Assembly: GCF_040784915.1 (NCBI RefSeq)
Contig: NZ_CP160797.1
Coordinates: 494,001-558,000, forward strand
DNA from: Bacillus vallismortis
GTDB taxonomy: Bacteria; Bacillota; Bacilli; Bacillales; Bacillaceae
Length of the DNA: 64,000 nucleotides
Reading direction: 5' to 3'
In this document: positions 1 through 8,490 of the stretch, piece by piece
Position numbering within the stretch: position 1 is the first letter of the stretch
How the letters are laid out: each line of letters opens with the position of its first letter
Notes under the pieces: generated by a model
Seen by the model: only the letters and a program-made list of their open reading frames with translations
The model's database searches: none
Told to the model about the DNA's origin: nothing
Program-made: the position numbers and the translations under genes

Positions 1-2
1 TT

Positions 3-404
3 TTGGCGCAGTTTTTCAAACTGAAACGAAAACGGATTATCTTTGATTTGTTTTATTTTTTCTTTACGTACTTCCTGTTTTTCTTTGGCGTGATCATGTC
101 AAATACGATATTTGTCGTCAATTTGTTTTATGATTTGCATTTATCGGTCGGGTTTTTGGCAATGGTCCTCTGGATCTTGGCGTTCTTCTTATTTATGACA
201 GAGGTCATGATTACGTTGAGCATTGAAAAAACAGAAATGAACAGGCAAAACTTTTTTATCGTATTTCTCATGTACTTTACATACTCGCAGGCATGGATTG
301 TGCTCGTTATCTATTCTTTATTCGTAGAAATCAAGCACCGTTTATTCAAGCAGGAGGTCAAATGGTACAAAACAGAACGATACAATCAACATAAAAGCGG
401 GTGA
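3..404 (+). CDS. ydaM: YdaM-type membrane glycosyltransferase, C-terminal part
   Basis: Only the C-terminal 133 residues lie in the window; the start is upstream of base 1. What is visible is a run of hydrophobic segments (about residues 13-35, 45-67, 83-108 of the fragment) followed by a basic cytoplasmic tail, as expected for the end of a GT2-family processive glycosyltransferase. It overlaps the next gene by a few bases, which fits the exopolysaccharide operon ydaJKLMN of B. subtilis. The catalytic domain is not visible, so the assignment rests on the membrane tail and on the following ydaN. Confidence 0.75.
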   Translation: MAQFFKLKRKRIIFDLFYFFFTYFLFFFGVIMSNTIFVVNLFYDLHLSVGFLAMVLWILAFFLFMTEVMITLSIEKTEMNRQNFFIVFLMYFTYSQAWIVLVIYSLFVEIKHRLFKQEVKWYKTERYNQHKSG

Positions 405-409
405 CCTTT

Positions 410-2521
410 TTGAAACAAATAATGATTTTTCTCACAAGCTTCATGCTTCTGGCGATGACCGGACAAGCGGCTTTAGCCAAAGAGGTGCAGGTCAGCGGTT
501 CGCTTCTCGGAAAAAGCAGCCAAGAACAAGCCAAACAGCAGGTGCTGACAAGCGACCTGATGACACTGTACGGATCAAAAGACAGCGCGGAGCTGACGTA
601 TCAGATTCCGGCAGGCGCCTCTTCCGGCAATCAGCAATTGGTGATTGAATACGAGGCTTCAAATCTTTTAATTTCTCCATCATCGTTAACGGCTGTCATT
701 GACGACGAACCAGTCAAAACGGTAAAGCTTAATGGTGATTCAAAACGGAAAACATTGAAGCTGAACCTGACTAAAAGCCAGTCTGCCCAAGGCTATCACA
801 ACGTATCGCTGAAATTTTACGGTGTAATGAAAGAGGGCGTCTGCGTCAGACAGGATACGTCCGGAAACTGGATCAAAATTTACCCGGACAGCCGCCTGAC
901 GCTGGCGGACAGCAGTGAAGCGAAGGGAACGACGCTGGACCATTATCCATATCCTTTCGCCCAATCGGGAAATACAGCCGAGGAAACCGCCATCGTCATT
1001 CCGGACGACCCAAGTTCGGCGGAAATTGAAGCAGCAGTGAAAACAGAAGGCTATTTGAAAACGGCCGACAGCAGTGTCACCATTTCGTATGTCACGGAAT
1101 CTGAACTGAAGAAAATCGACAAGCCGACGATTTTCATCGGAGTGGACAAGCATTGGAACGGAAAGGTGAAAAAGCTGATGAAACAAGCCGGCTTACAGGC
1201 AAAAGGAGAAAAACTCCTGCTTGCGGAGCGGGTGCTGAAAGCAGAGAGCAAGCAGCAGCCGGTTCTGTTTGCGCAAGCCGCATCCGATGACGTGCTCACT
1301 GAAAAAATCAGTGTCATTACGGATCAGACTTATACAGGCCAGCTCAGCGGCGATACACTCTCAATCAGCAAGCTTAAGCAGGCTGAAAAAAAAGAAAGCA
1401 ATAGGCTGACCCTCAAGAATTTTGGAGCGGATGATATCACAATTGGAGCTGACAAAACATCTTCAGCACATTACTTTTATCCTGCATCGGCGGTTTTAGA
1501 TGAAAACCAATCAGCGAAGCTGTCGCTTAAGCTGAAAAAGTCCGAAACGATTCAAGCTTCAACGGCCGAAAACGAATCGGCTGCTCAGGCTGCAGAACTG
1601 AAGGTCATGATCAACGGCCAGCCGCATTCGGTCCGGCTTGATGATTTAGGAAAAGAAGATAAAAACGGATTCTATCATGCCATGGTAAAAGTGGATCCTA
1701 AGCTGCTGCAGAAAAACCGCTACATTGATATTCAATTCGTCACAACTGGGCTAAAGGAAAACAATCCTTGCAACACCGCTGACGAAGAAAAGTGGGTCTT
1801 TATCGATAAAAACAGTACATTGTCTTACACCGTCAAAGGCATGTCTCCGTCAGCGGATTTTCAAGAGTGGCCGCTTCCTTACGCCGGAAATCAGGAACAG
1901 GCAACGCTGATCGTGATTCCTGACACCGTAAACCAATCGAAGCTTGAGGAGCTTTCTCTTGTTACGGAGTCCTTTGGCAGCGAAGCGCAGCATTCATATA
2001 CGGTGAAGAAATCATCTGATGTAACAGCAAATGATGCCAAAGGACGAGACCTCATTTTCTTAGGGGGCATCAATCAATTTTCTCTTTTGAAGGAGCAATC
2101 ATCAGAACTGCTTGTGCCGCAAGCGAAGAACGGCTCGTTTGATGTATCAGGTTTTGAGATGCTGAATGAGACAACAAAACAAGTGGCGTTTACCCAAGCA
2201 TCTCTTTGGGATACAAGCTACACAATGGCTGTCTTTGCACCGTCAAAAGGAAAAGGCGCGGCCGTCACGAAAGAAATCATCAACTATCTCAACAGCACCG
2301 ATGACTCGGCAACCGTCGTTAATGAAACAAACAGCCAGCAGGTGTTTACAAACCACCAGCAGCTCAAATCAGAAGCAAACAGTTCCAGTGAAGAGCAGCC
2401 ATCACAAGATAATGGCCAGAAATGGCTGTATATTGGTGTGCTGGTACTCATTATGGTGATTGCGGCAGTGTTCATTTGGATTGCCGTAAGACGCAGAAAA
2501 AGAAAGGCAGACAGGGGATAG
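410..2521 (+). CDS. ydaN: BcsB-like exopolysaccharide export/synthesis subunit YdaN
   Basis: A 703-residue protein with an N-terminal signal peptide (hydrophobic residues about 4-20, cleavage likely after the ALA at 21-23), a long extracellular beta-rich region and one C-terminal membrane helix (about 675-695) followed by a basic RRRKRK tail. This is the layout of BcsB-family partners of processive glycosyltransferases. A TTG start at 410 is preferred because a GGGTGA-like ribosome site lies just before it and the length then matches 703 residues; a GTG at 401 would add three residues. It overlaps or abuts ydaM, so the two are translationally linked. Role in making or exporting a polysaccharide is inferred from the family. 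Confidence 0.85.
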   Translation: MKQIMIFLTSFMLLAMTGQAALAKEVQVSGSLLGKSSQEQAKQQVLTSDLMTLYGSKDSAELTYQIPAGASSGNQQLVIEYEASNLLISPSSLTAVIDDEPVKTVKLNGDSKRKTLKLNLTKSQSAQGYHNVSLKFYGVMKEGVCVRQDTSGNWIKIYPDSRLTLADSSEAKGTTLDHYPYPFAQSGNTAEETAIVIPDDPSSAEIEAAVKTEGYLKTADSSVTISYVTESELKKIDKPTIFIGVDKHWNGKVKKLMKQAGLQAKGEKLLLAERVLKAESKQQPVLFAQAASDDVLTEKISVITDQTYTGQLSGDTLSISKLKQAEKKESNRLTLKNFGADDITIGADKTSSAHYFYPASAVLDENQSAKLSLKLKKSETIQASTAENESAAQAAELKVMINGQPHSVRLDDLGKEDKNGFYHAMVKVDPKLLQKNRYIDIQFVTTGLKENNPCNTADEEKWVFIDKNSTLSYTVKGMSPSADFQEWPLPYAGNQEQATLIVIPDTVNQSKLEELSLVTESFGSEAQHSYTVKKSSDVTANDAKGRDLIFLGGINQFSLLKEQSSELLVPQAKNGSFDVSGFEMLNETTKQVAFTQASLWDTSYTMAVFAPSKGKGAAVTKEIINYLNSTDDSATVVNETNSQQVFTNHQQLKSEANSSSEEQPSQDNGQKWLYIGVLVLIMVIAAVFIWIAVRRRKRKADRG

Positions 2522-2561
2522 CACTTGAGAATGATGTATCTATCGTTCTCCATTGATTTGG

Positions 2562-2593
2562 TACAACACTCATACAGAGTGTTGTATTTTTTT
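2562..2593 (+). terminator. Rho-independent terminator after ydaN
   Basis: TACAACACT and AGTGTTGTA form a 9-bp stem around a short loop, followed by a run of Ts. It ends the exopolysaccharide operon. Confidence 0.85.
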
Positions 2594-2660
2594 AGAGCTT
2601 ATACATGAAAACAGAAAACAAAGCCATCCTAAAGCGTATAGATGAATTGGAGGGATATAG

Positions 2661-3503
2661 ATGTTTTTCCATGTGAAAGAGTTACAATATAATGCCAAAC
2701 CTGACCGGCCAGACCCCGTTTACGCGAAAAAATTGCAAGAAATATTAGGCGGACAGTTCGGTGAAATTTCTGTCATGATGCAGTATTTATTTCAAGGCTG
2801 GAACTGCAGAGCTGATCAAAAATATCGTGACATGCTTCTTGATATCGGCACAGAAGAAATTGCCCATGTGGAAATGCTGGCAACGATGATAGCTCAGCTG
2901 CTTGATAAAGCGCCAATTGAAGAACAAGAGCAAATGGCTAAAGATCCTGTCATTGGAGCTGTAATGGGAGGGATGAATCCTCAGCATGCCATCGTAGGAG
3001 GTCTGGGGGCTAAACCAGATGATAGTGTGGGATACCCTTGGACAGCCCGATATACGATTGCAAGCGGAAATCTGCTCGCCGATTTCCGTGCAAACCTTAA
3101 TGCTGAATCGCAAGGCAGGCTGCAAGCTGTCCGTCTATATGAAATGACAGATGATAAAGGTGTGAGGGATATGCTGTCCTTCTTGATAGCGAGGGACACG
3201 ATGCATCAAAATCAATGGCTGGCGGCCATTCAAGAATTAGAGGAACGTGAAGGCGTAGTTGTCCCAAGTACATTTAATCGTGAATACGAAAAACAAGAAG
3301 TTTCCTATTCATTCATGGACTGCTCTAAAGGAACTGAAAGCCAAAGCGGGCGCTGGGCGTCAGGGACTAGTATGGATGGAAAAGGGAATTTCGAATATGT
3401 TGGGGAGCCTGAGGCTATGGGTCAAAAACCAGTGCTCAAGCCGGCGCCTCCGTACGTTCACGGCACAATGCCGGCCGACGGCGCATCATTGCTGGAACAT
3501 TAA
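2661..3503 (+). CDS. Manganese (di-Mn) catalase, YjqC/CotJC family
   Basis: A 280-residue ferritin-like four-helix-bundle protein of the Mn-catalase family, which dismutates hydrogen peroxide. Metal ligands can be placed from family motifs: E35 in GGQFGEISVMMQYLFQGWN, E66 and H69 in GTEEIAHVEM, then a Glu in NLNAESQGRLQ and a His in RDTMHQNQW. A GGAGGG site precedes the ATG. It resembles ydbD of this same window (minus strand at about 12 kb) through its whole length but is diverged from it. In strain 168, as I recall, kimA occupies this place; a scrap of kimA lies just downstream. The protein could also be the local counterpart of the 168 gene yjqC. Confidence 0.9.
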   Translation: MFFHVKELQYNAKPDRPDPVYAKKLQEILGGQFGEISVMMQYLFQGWNCRADQKYRDMLLDIGTEEIAHVEMLATMIAQLLDKAPIEEQEQMAKDPVIGAVMGGMNPQHAIVGGLGAKPDDSVGYPWTARYTIASGNLLADFRANLNAESQGRLQAVRLYEMTDDKGVRDMLSFLIARDTMHQNQWLAAIQELEEREGVVVPSTFNREYEKQEVSYSFMDCSKGTESQSGRWASGTSMDGKGNFEYVGEPEAMGQKPVLKPAPPYVHGTMPADGASLLEH

Positions 3504-3520
3504 CGAAACATCATTGGCTG

Positions 3521-3680
3521 CCAACCATGTCTTGGCAGCTGGTTATTGCTAACGTGATGATTGGAAAAACGGGCTGGCATACCATCCTTTACAGCCAAAT
3601 CGGCCTTCTTTCTCAGAGTCCGCTGTTGTGAAAAAAGGACATAATGATTGCCGCACTGCCGTATCATTTTAAAAAGGAAA
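3521..3680 (+). pseudogene. kimA: 3' remnant of kimA (ydaO), c-di-AMP-controlled K+ importer
   Basis: One frame reads ...QLVIANVMIGKTGWHTILY, then SQIGLL...SPLL, a stop codon, then KKDIMIAALPYHFKK. That closely follows the last 40 or so residues of B. subtilis KimA as I remember them (…KKRWHTILHNQ…WKKDIMVATLPYHFKK). Everything upstream of this tail is missing and the space is filled by the Mn catalase gene. The in-frame stop and the lack of a start make it non-functional. The terminator that would have served kimA is still present at 3690-3719. Confidence 0.7.
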
Positions 3681-3689
3681 GCAACTATG

Positions 3690-3719
3690 ACCAAGGGGAA
3701 AACGACCTTGGTCTTTTTT
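3690..3719 (+). terminator. Rho-independent terminator (old kimA terminator)
   Basis: GACCAAGG and CCTTGGTC form a stem with a GGAAAACGA loop, followed by TTTTTT. It lies after the kimA remnant and before mutT. Confidence 0.85.
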
Positions 3720-3740
3720 GCGTGAAAAGGAGAATTGGTA

Positions 3741-4190
3741 ATGTATACGCAAGGTTCGTTTGTCATTGTATCGAATGAAAAACATCAGATTCTGCTGGTG
3801 AAACGAAAGGACGTCCCTTTATGGGATCTGCCGGGCGGCAGGGTCGATCCCGGGGAAACGGCTGAGGCAGCGGCAGTCCGGGAGGTGTTGGAAGAAACCG
3901 GATACAACGCAGCGCTTTCTGCGAAAATAGGTGTCTACCAAAGGCCGAAGTTTCAAGATGAACAGCACGTGTTTGCCGGACACATAACAGGCGGACAAGC
4001 GATAACGAGCGGCATGGAGACAGCGGATTTGAAGTGGTTTTCTCCGCAGCGTTTGCCGCTATTTATAGTGCCGAACCGAAAAAGGCAAATCAAAGATTTT
4101 ATGAGAGGCTCTCTGGACGTAGCTGTCACTCTCAAGGACAGCGGCATGCTTGCGGCGATTGGCCTGTTGAAAAGAAGACTGGGCAAGTGA
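3741..4190 (+). CDS. mutT: Nudix hydrolase MutT
   Basis: A 149-residue Nudix hydrolase. The Nudix box is complete at about residues 33-55: G33-x5-E39-x7-R47-E48-V-x-E51-E52-x-G54. These residues bind the metal and catalyse cleavage of nucleoside diphosphate-X bonds. B. subtilis MutT has been proposed to clean oxidised nucleotides; the exact substrate cannot be read from the sequence. The ATG at 3741 is chosen because an AAAAGGAG site sits 8 bases before it; an in-frame TTG two codons earlier is less likely. It is followed by ydaP. Confidence 0.9.
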   Translation: MYTQGSFVIVSNEKHQILLVKRKDVPLWDLPGGRVDPGETAEAAAVREVLEETGYNAALSAKIGVYQRPKFQDEQHVFAGHITGGQAITSGMETADLKWFSPQRLPLFIVPNRKRQIKDFMRGSLDVAVTLKDSGMLAAIGLLKRRLGK

Positions 4191-4203
4191 TAAAGGTCTC
4201 CGG

Positions 4204-4229
4204 GTTTTAAAGAAGCTCTCCTGTGGTAT
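4204..4229 (+). promoter_or_regulatory. Probable SigB promoter of ydaP
   Basis: GTTTTAA, a 13-base spacer and TGGTAT resemble the SigB consensus GTTTAA-N12-15-GGGTAT, about 30 bases before the ydaP start. B. subtilis ydaP is known as a SigB-dependent gene. Confidence 0.55.
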
Positions 4230-4256
4230 TGAAAATAGGAAAAAGGAGGATACGGC

Positions 4257-5981
4257 ATGGCACACAAAACTGCAGGACAAGCAATGACAGAACTGCTTGA
4301 AAAATGGGGAGTTGATCATGTATACGGCATCCCCGGAGACAGTATCAATGAGTTTATTGAAGAATTAAGGCACGAAAGAAATCAATTGAAATTCATTCAA
4401 ACCCGCCATGAAGAGGTGGCTGCGCTGGCTGCCGCGGCTGAAGCAAAACTCACCGGCAAAATCGGCGTCTGCCTGTCGATCGCAGGGCCGGGGGCGGTGC
4501 ACTTATTAAATGGTTTATATGATGCCAAAGCGGACGGCGCCCCTGTGCTGGCGATTGCAGGACAGGTTTCATCAGGCGAAGTCGGACGGGATTATTTTCA
4601 GGAGATCAAGCTTGAGCAAATGTTTGAAGACGTGGCAGTATTCAACAGAGAGGTACATAGCGCGGAATCACTGCCGGATCTCTTGAATCAGGCGATCCGC
4701 ACCGCCTGCAGCAAAAAAGGCGTTGCGGTATTGAGCGTGTCAGATGATTTGTTCGCGGAGAAAATCAAACGCGAGCCCGTATACACGTCACCAGTGTATA
4801 TTGAAGGGAACCTTGAACCGAAAAAAGAACAGCTCATCACTTGCGCGCAATATATAAATAACGCCAAGAAGCCGATTATTTTGGCGGGGCAGGGAATGAA
4901 AAAGGCGAAACGTGAGCTGCTGGAATTCGCGGACAAAGCCGCGGCTCCGATTGTTGTCACGCTCCCGGCAAAAGGCGTTGTTCCTGATAAGCACCCGCAT
5001 TTTCTCGGCAATCTCGGGCAGATCGGCACAAAGCCGGCTTACGAGGCAATGGAGGAATGTGATTTATTAATCATGCTCGGGACCTCATTCCCATATCGCG
5101 ATTATTTGCCTGATGACACGCCGGCGATCCAGCTTGATTCAGATCCGGCGAAAATCGGAAAACGCTATCCGGTGACAGCGGGTCTTGTTTGTGATTCGGC
5201 TCACGGCCTGCGCGAATTGACAGAGTTTATTGAACGGAAGGAAGACAGAAGGTTTCTGGAAGCCTGCACTGAACATATGCAGCATTGGTGGAACGAAATC
5301 GAAAAAGATGAGACAGAGGCGGCAACACCGCTCAAACCCCAGCAGGTCGTGGCGCGTCTTGAGGAAGCGGCAGCCGATGATGCGGTGCTATCTGTAGATG
5401 TCGGCACTGTGACAGTCTGGATGGCGCGTCATTTCAAAATGAAAGCAAATCAGGATTTCATCGTTTCCAGCTGGCTTGCGACAATGGGCTGCGGCCTGCC
5501 GGGAGCAATCGCGTCAAGTTTGTCAGAACCGGAGCGGCAGGCGATCGCCGTTTGCGGGGACGGGGGCTTTTCCATGGTCATGCAGGATCTCCCGACCGCC
5601 GTCAAATACAAACTCCCGCTCACCGTTGTCATTTTAAACAACGAAAATCTCGGCATGATCGAGTACGAGCAGCAGGTGAAGGGCAACATCGACTATGTCA
5701 CAAAACTTCAAAATGTCGACTATGCCGCATTTGCAGAAAGCTGCGGAGCAAAGGGCATCAAGGTGGCTAAAGCGGAAGAGCTTGCGCCCGCTTTCCATGA
5801 AGCGTTACACGCTGACCAGCCGGTCGTAGTGGACGTCATGATCGGAAACGAACCGCCGCTGCCTGGCAAAATCACCTATGGGCAGGCAAAAGGCTTCAGC
5901 AAATACATGCTGAAAAATTTCTTCGAAAACCAAAAAATCGAAATGCCGTCACTGAAGAAAAGTTTAAAACGGTTATTCTAA
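4257..5981 (+). CDS. ydaP: Pyruvate oxidase-type ThDP enzyme YdaP
   Basis: A 574-residue thiamine-diphosphate enzyme of the pyruvate oxidase/acetolactate synthase family. The N-terminal domain has the activating Glu in RHEEVAALAAAAEA (about residue 50). The C-terminal domain has the ThDP/Mg motif GDGGFSMVMQDL (about 433) ending in NNENLGM (about 460). The last 30 residues are basic, a possible membrane-association tail as in PoxB. It is annotated as a putative pyruvate oxidase in B. subtilis and belongs to the general stress regulon; the SigB-like promoter at 4204-4229 and the AAAGGAGGA ribosome site support the start. The substrate is inferred from the family. Confidence 0.9.
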   Translation: MAHKTAGQAMTELLEKWGVDHVYGIPGDSINEFIEELRHERNQLKFIQTRHEEVAALAAAAEAKLTGKIGVCLSIAGPGAVHLLNGLYDAKADGAPVLAIAGQVSSGEVGRDYFQEIKLEQMFEDVAVFNREVHSAESLPDLLNQAIRTACSKKGVAVLSVSDDLFAEKIKREPVYTSPVYIEGNLEPKKEQLITCAQYINNAKKPIILAGQGMKKAKRELLEFADKAAAPIVVTLPAKGVVPDKHPHFLGNLGQIGTKPAYEAMEECDLLIMLGTSFPYRDYLPDDTPAIQLDSDPAKIGKRYPVTAGLVCDSAHGLRELTEFIERKEDRRFLEACTEHMQHWWNEIEKDETEAATPLKPQQVVARLEEAAADDAVLSVDVGTVTVWMARHFKMKANQDFIVSSWLATMGCGLPGAIASSLSEPERQAIAVCGDGGFSMVMQDLPTAVKYKLPLTVVILNNENLGMIEYEQQVKGNIDYVTKLQNVDYAAFAESCGAKGIKVAKAEELAPAFHEALHADQPVVVDVMIGNEPPLPGKITYGQAKGFSKYMLKNFFENQKIEMPSLKKSLKRLF

Positions 5982-6014
5982 AAAAACAGGGGCCTCGTGA
6001 GACCCCTGTTTTTT
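5982..6014 (+). terminator. Rho-independent terminator after ydaP
   Basis: ACAGGGG and CCCCTGT arms with a short loop, followed by TTTTTT. Confidence 0.85.
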
Positions 6015-6077
6015 AGGTGTTGGAAACAAATGGATTGTAAGTTATCATAGCATTATATTGAATGATAGGAGGAAAGC

Positions 6078-6278
6078 ATGTTTGAATCCATAAAATTAGC
6101 GGTGTACTTATTGGGATCTCTAGGAATGATCTATGCAGCCTGTCACGATATTCGCCATGCTCAAAACGGACAAAAGGACAAATGCATCTTCTTTCAAAAC
6201 AAAAAGATCAGCGCATTTGTCCTTGTATGTTTCATATGTTTATTTTTATCAAATCTTACAGCGTTCATGTCTCTATGA
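6078..6278 (+). CDS. Small two-helix membrane protein
   Basis: A 66-residue protein preceded by a good AGGAGG ribosome site. It has two hydrophobic segments (about 7-24 and 46-64) separated by a polar stretch with Cys/His residues (CHDIRHA). I do not recognise the family. It sits between ydaP and a convergent small membrane-protein gene, where B. subtilis 168 also has small unknown genes (ydaQ/ydzA region), but I cannot say which of these it matches. Confidence 0.65.
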   Translation: MFESIKLAVYLLGSLGMIYAACHDIRHAQNGQKDKCIFFQNKKISAFVLVCFICLFLSNLTAFMSL

Positions 6279-6280
6279 GT

Positions 6281-6547
6281 TTATTTCTCTTTCTTCTTAA
6301 GCCCAAAAAAGAAAGGAAAAGCAGAACCAACCAATAACGTTCCGAATAAAAACATTCCGCCGATAAACACGTGGAAATTGGTGTGTCCGGCCGTAAACGC
6401 GGTGACCAAGGAAATGATACTGAGCACGATCATGGCGATGCCGGGCGCGACTCTCATTTTCCCCTTGGATTTATAGGCAACAGCAGAACATAAAATGCCG
6501 ATTACAATAGGAACAATCCATAAATAAAACAGAATAAATAATGACAT
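6281..6547 (-). CDS. Small membrane protein of unknown function
   Basis: An 88-residue protein with three hydrophobic stretches (about 3-25, 35-55, 60-78) and a C-terminal KKKEK tail. The start is set at the second of two adjacent ATGs, 8 bases after a CGGAG site; an upstream ATG at 6577 has no ribosome site. It is convergent with the 66-residue gene, whose stop codon lies 3 bases away. Function unknown. Confidence 0.6.
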   Translation of the reverse strand: MSLFILFYLWIVPIVIGILCSAVAYKSKGKMRVAPGIAMIVLSIISLVTAFTAGHTNFHVFIGGMFLFGTLLVGSAFPFFFGLKKKEK

Positions 6548-6624
6548 CATCAAAACTCCGATTTTTTCTTCTATCATAACAAATTTCTGGCAAAAAGGGT
6601 ATCAATGAGCTTTTGCGCAATATG

Positions 6625-6650
6625 AAAACCGGCTTAGCAGCCGGTTTTTT
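6625..6650. terminator. Bidirectional terminator at the 3' end of mntH
   Basis: AAAACCGGCT and AGCCGGTTTT arms with T-runs on both strands. Confidence 0.8.
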
Positions 6651-7928
6651 CTAACGAAACGTATCAACAATTAAAAACACGTTCAAAGCGACGATCAACA
6701 CAGCGATCAGCCAAGAAACCACTGTGACCCATTTGGCGTTGATCAGGGCGCCCATAATCCGTTTATTGCTTGTAAACATAATAAGCGGGATTAAGGCGAA
6801 GGCGATCCCGAAGGACAGCACGACCTGGCTCATGACGAGAGCTGTTGTCGGGTTGACGCCTGATGCGATAATCAAGATCGGCGGAATGATTGTGATAAAA
6901 CGCCGCACATACAGCGGAATGCGGTAGTTGATAAATCCCTGCATAATCACGTCGCCTGAAAGCGTGCCGACTGACGAACTGGACAGTCCGGCAACGAGCA
7001 GTCCGATCCCGAATAAAACGGCTGACATTGGGCTGACAAGATGTCCGAATTGCTGAAAGGCGACATCAAGATCCTCGACAAACAGCCCGTTTTTAAAGAA
7101 TAATGCGGCTGCCACGATGAGCATACTCGCATTAATCGCACCTGCGATTAGCATCGCTATTAAAATATCAATAAATTCAAATCTGAAGATTTTTTTTCGC
7201 TCAGCATCAGTTTTGCCAACCACCCGCCGTTGTGTAAGGGCTGAGTGTAAATAAATGGCGTGCGGCATAACGGTTGCGCCGAGAATACCAGCTGCGAGAA
7301 GCACACTATCAGTGCCTTGAAATGCCGGAACAAAAAGGCCCTTCATCACTGACACGGCATCAGGCTTGGCGAAAAAGGTCTGCAGCGCAAAGGCGATCAC
7401 CACCACAAACAGCATGCCGGTAATGCCGGCTTCAAGTGAGCGATATCCGCGGCGCTGAAGCTCTAATATCGCGAAAGAGCCGATCGCCGCTATAATAGAC
7501 GCTTCAAGCATCGGGATGCCGAACAGCAAATACAGTCCCAGTGCCGCTCCGATAAATTCCGCCAGATCAGTTGCGATAATGACCAGCTCGCCCTGAATCC
7601 ATAAACCGATGGAAACAGGCTTAGGGAATTCTTCTCGGGCAATCTCTGGCAGGTTTTTGCCTGTCGCGATGCCGAGTTTAGCGGAGAGTGATTGGATTAA
7701 AAGCGCCATAATATTAGAAAATAAAATCACCCATAGCAGCATATATCCGTATTTAGAACCCGCTGATATATTCGTGGCGAAGTTGCCGGGATCAATATAG
7801 GCGATGGCTGCTATAAATGCAGGGCCCAGAAAAGGGAGCAGCCCTCTGAACCCTTTGATTTTCCCGTCAAGCGCCTCTTGGACTGCTTTGGAACGGGGAG
7901 ATTGTGCTGTGATGTCCTTGTTCATCAT
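6651..7928 (-). CDS. mntH: Proton-coupled manganese importer MntH (NRAMP)
   Basis: A 425-residue NRAMP-family transporter with about 11 membrane helices. The metal-binding motifs are both present: DPGNF in helix 1 (residues 46-50) and MPHAIYLHS in helix 6. It imports Mn2+ with protons. An MntR operator lies in the promoter region at 7965-7988, so repression at high Mn is expected. The gene is monocistronic, with its own terminator. It lies between stress genes, consistent with use of Mn by the two manganese catalases encoded in this window, although that link is my inference. Confidence 0.97.
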   Translation of the reverse strand: MMNKDITAQSPRSKAVQEALDGKIKGFRGLLPFLGPAFIAAIAYIDPGNFATNISAGSKYGYMLLWVILFSNIMALLIQSLSAKLGIATGKNLPEIAREEFPKPVSIGLWIQGELVIIATDLAEFIGAALGLYLLFGIPMLEASIIAAIGSFAILELQRRGYRSLEAGITGMLFVVVIAFALQTFFAKPDAVSVMKGLFVPAFQGTDSVLLAAGILGATVMPHAIYLHSALTQRRVVGKTDAERKKIFRFEFIDILIAMLIAGAINASMLIVAAALFFKNGLFVEDLDVAFQQFGHLVSPMSAVLFGIGLLVAGLSSSSVGTLSGDVIMQGFINYRIPLYVRRFITIIPPILIIASGVNPTTALVMSQVVLSFGIAFALIPLIMFTSNKRIMGALINAKWVTVVSWLIAVLIVALNVFLIVDTFR

Positions 7929-7964
7929 GTCTCACCTGAATTCTGATTGTTTTTTGCCACGCAA

Positions 7965-7988
7965 CAAAGAGTTTCCTTAACGCAAATT
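7965..7988 (-). promoter_or_regulatory. MntR operator of mntH
   Basis: On the minus strand the sequence AATTTGCGTTAAGGAAACTC followed by TTTG closely matches the MntR box of B. subtilis mntH as I remember it. It is about 40 bases upstream of the mntH start. Confidence 0.75.
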
Positions 7989-8105
7989 ATTTTATCTACA
8001 TCATATGACCATCCCGGTTTCTTGTCAACCGAAAATGTTCATCCACTTTCAAATTTTCCCCTGTTATGTCACATGATATGTAAAGATTCAAATAAGGTCC
8101 CACAT

Positions 8106-8136
8106 AAAAAGACATCGTTTCAGTTCGAAACGATGC
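8106..8136 (-). terminator. Terminator after ydaS
   Basis: CATCGTTTC and GAAACGATG form a 9-bp stem; on the minus strand it is followed by TTTTT. Confidence 0.8.
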
Positions 8137-8155
8137 CTCCTGTATCAAAATGAGT

Positions 8156-8413
8156 CTAGGCTTCCTTCCGCAGCCCGCGGAATACGAGGCTCAGCAAGAA
8201 CACGAGGATGGCAGCCCCGATAATTGCCGGGATAATGGCAAAGCCGCCGAGGCTAGGTCCCCAAGTGCCAAAGAGTCCGTGTCCGATCCAGGCGCCGGCC
8301 AGCCCGGCAATCATAGAGCCGAAAATTCCTCCCGGCATCCGGTTCCCCACAATGGCGCTTCCGATTAAGCCGATTAGGATAGCTACAACTAATGAAACCA
8401 AAAAGCTAAGCAT
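8156..8413 (-). CDS. ydaS: GlsB/YeaQ/YmgE-family small membrane stress protein YdaS
   Basis: An 85-residue protein with three hydrophobic helices and glycine-rich segments (IGLIGSAIVGN, GGIFGSMIAGLAGAWIG) typical of the transglycosylase-associated GlsB/YeaQ/YmgE family. It ends in a basic tail FRGLRKEA. The family is small, membrane-embedded and often stress-induced; the molecular role is unknown. A SigB-type promoter lies upstream (8447-8472), as expected for ydaS. The start is placed at the ATG 6 bases after the GAGGGGTG site; an ATG one codon earlier is possible. Confidence 0.85.
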   Translation of the reverse strand: MLSFLVSLVVAILIGLIGSAIVGNRMPGGIFGSMIAGLAGAWIGHGLFGTWGPSLGGFAIIPAIIGAAILVFLLSLVFRGLRKEA

Positions 8414-8446
8414 CATGTTCACCCCTCATAAATGATTTATCAATCA

Positions 8447-8472
8447 ATAACCGCTCATGCCAAACCCGAAAC
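8447..8472 (-). promoter_or_regulatory. Probable SigB promoter of ydaS
   Basis: On the minus strand GTTTCG, a 14-base spacer and GGTTAT, close to the SigB consensus, 35 bases before the gene. Confidence 0.5.
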
Positions 8473-8490
8473 ACCGAATAGCATATCGCT

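Noticed and set aside
740..1186. Long minus-strand open frame inside ydaN
   Set aside because: Shadow of ydaN codon usage; no ribosome site or recognisable protein.
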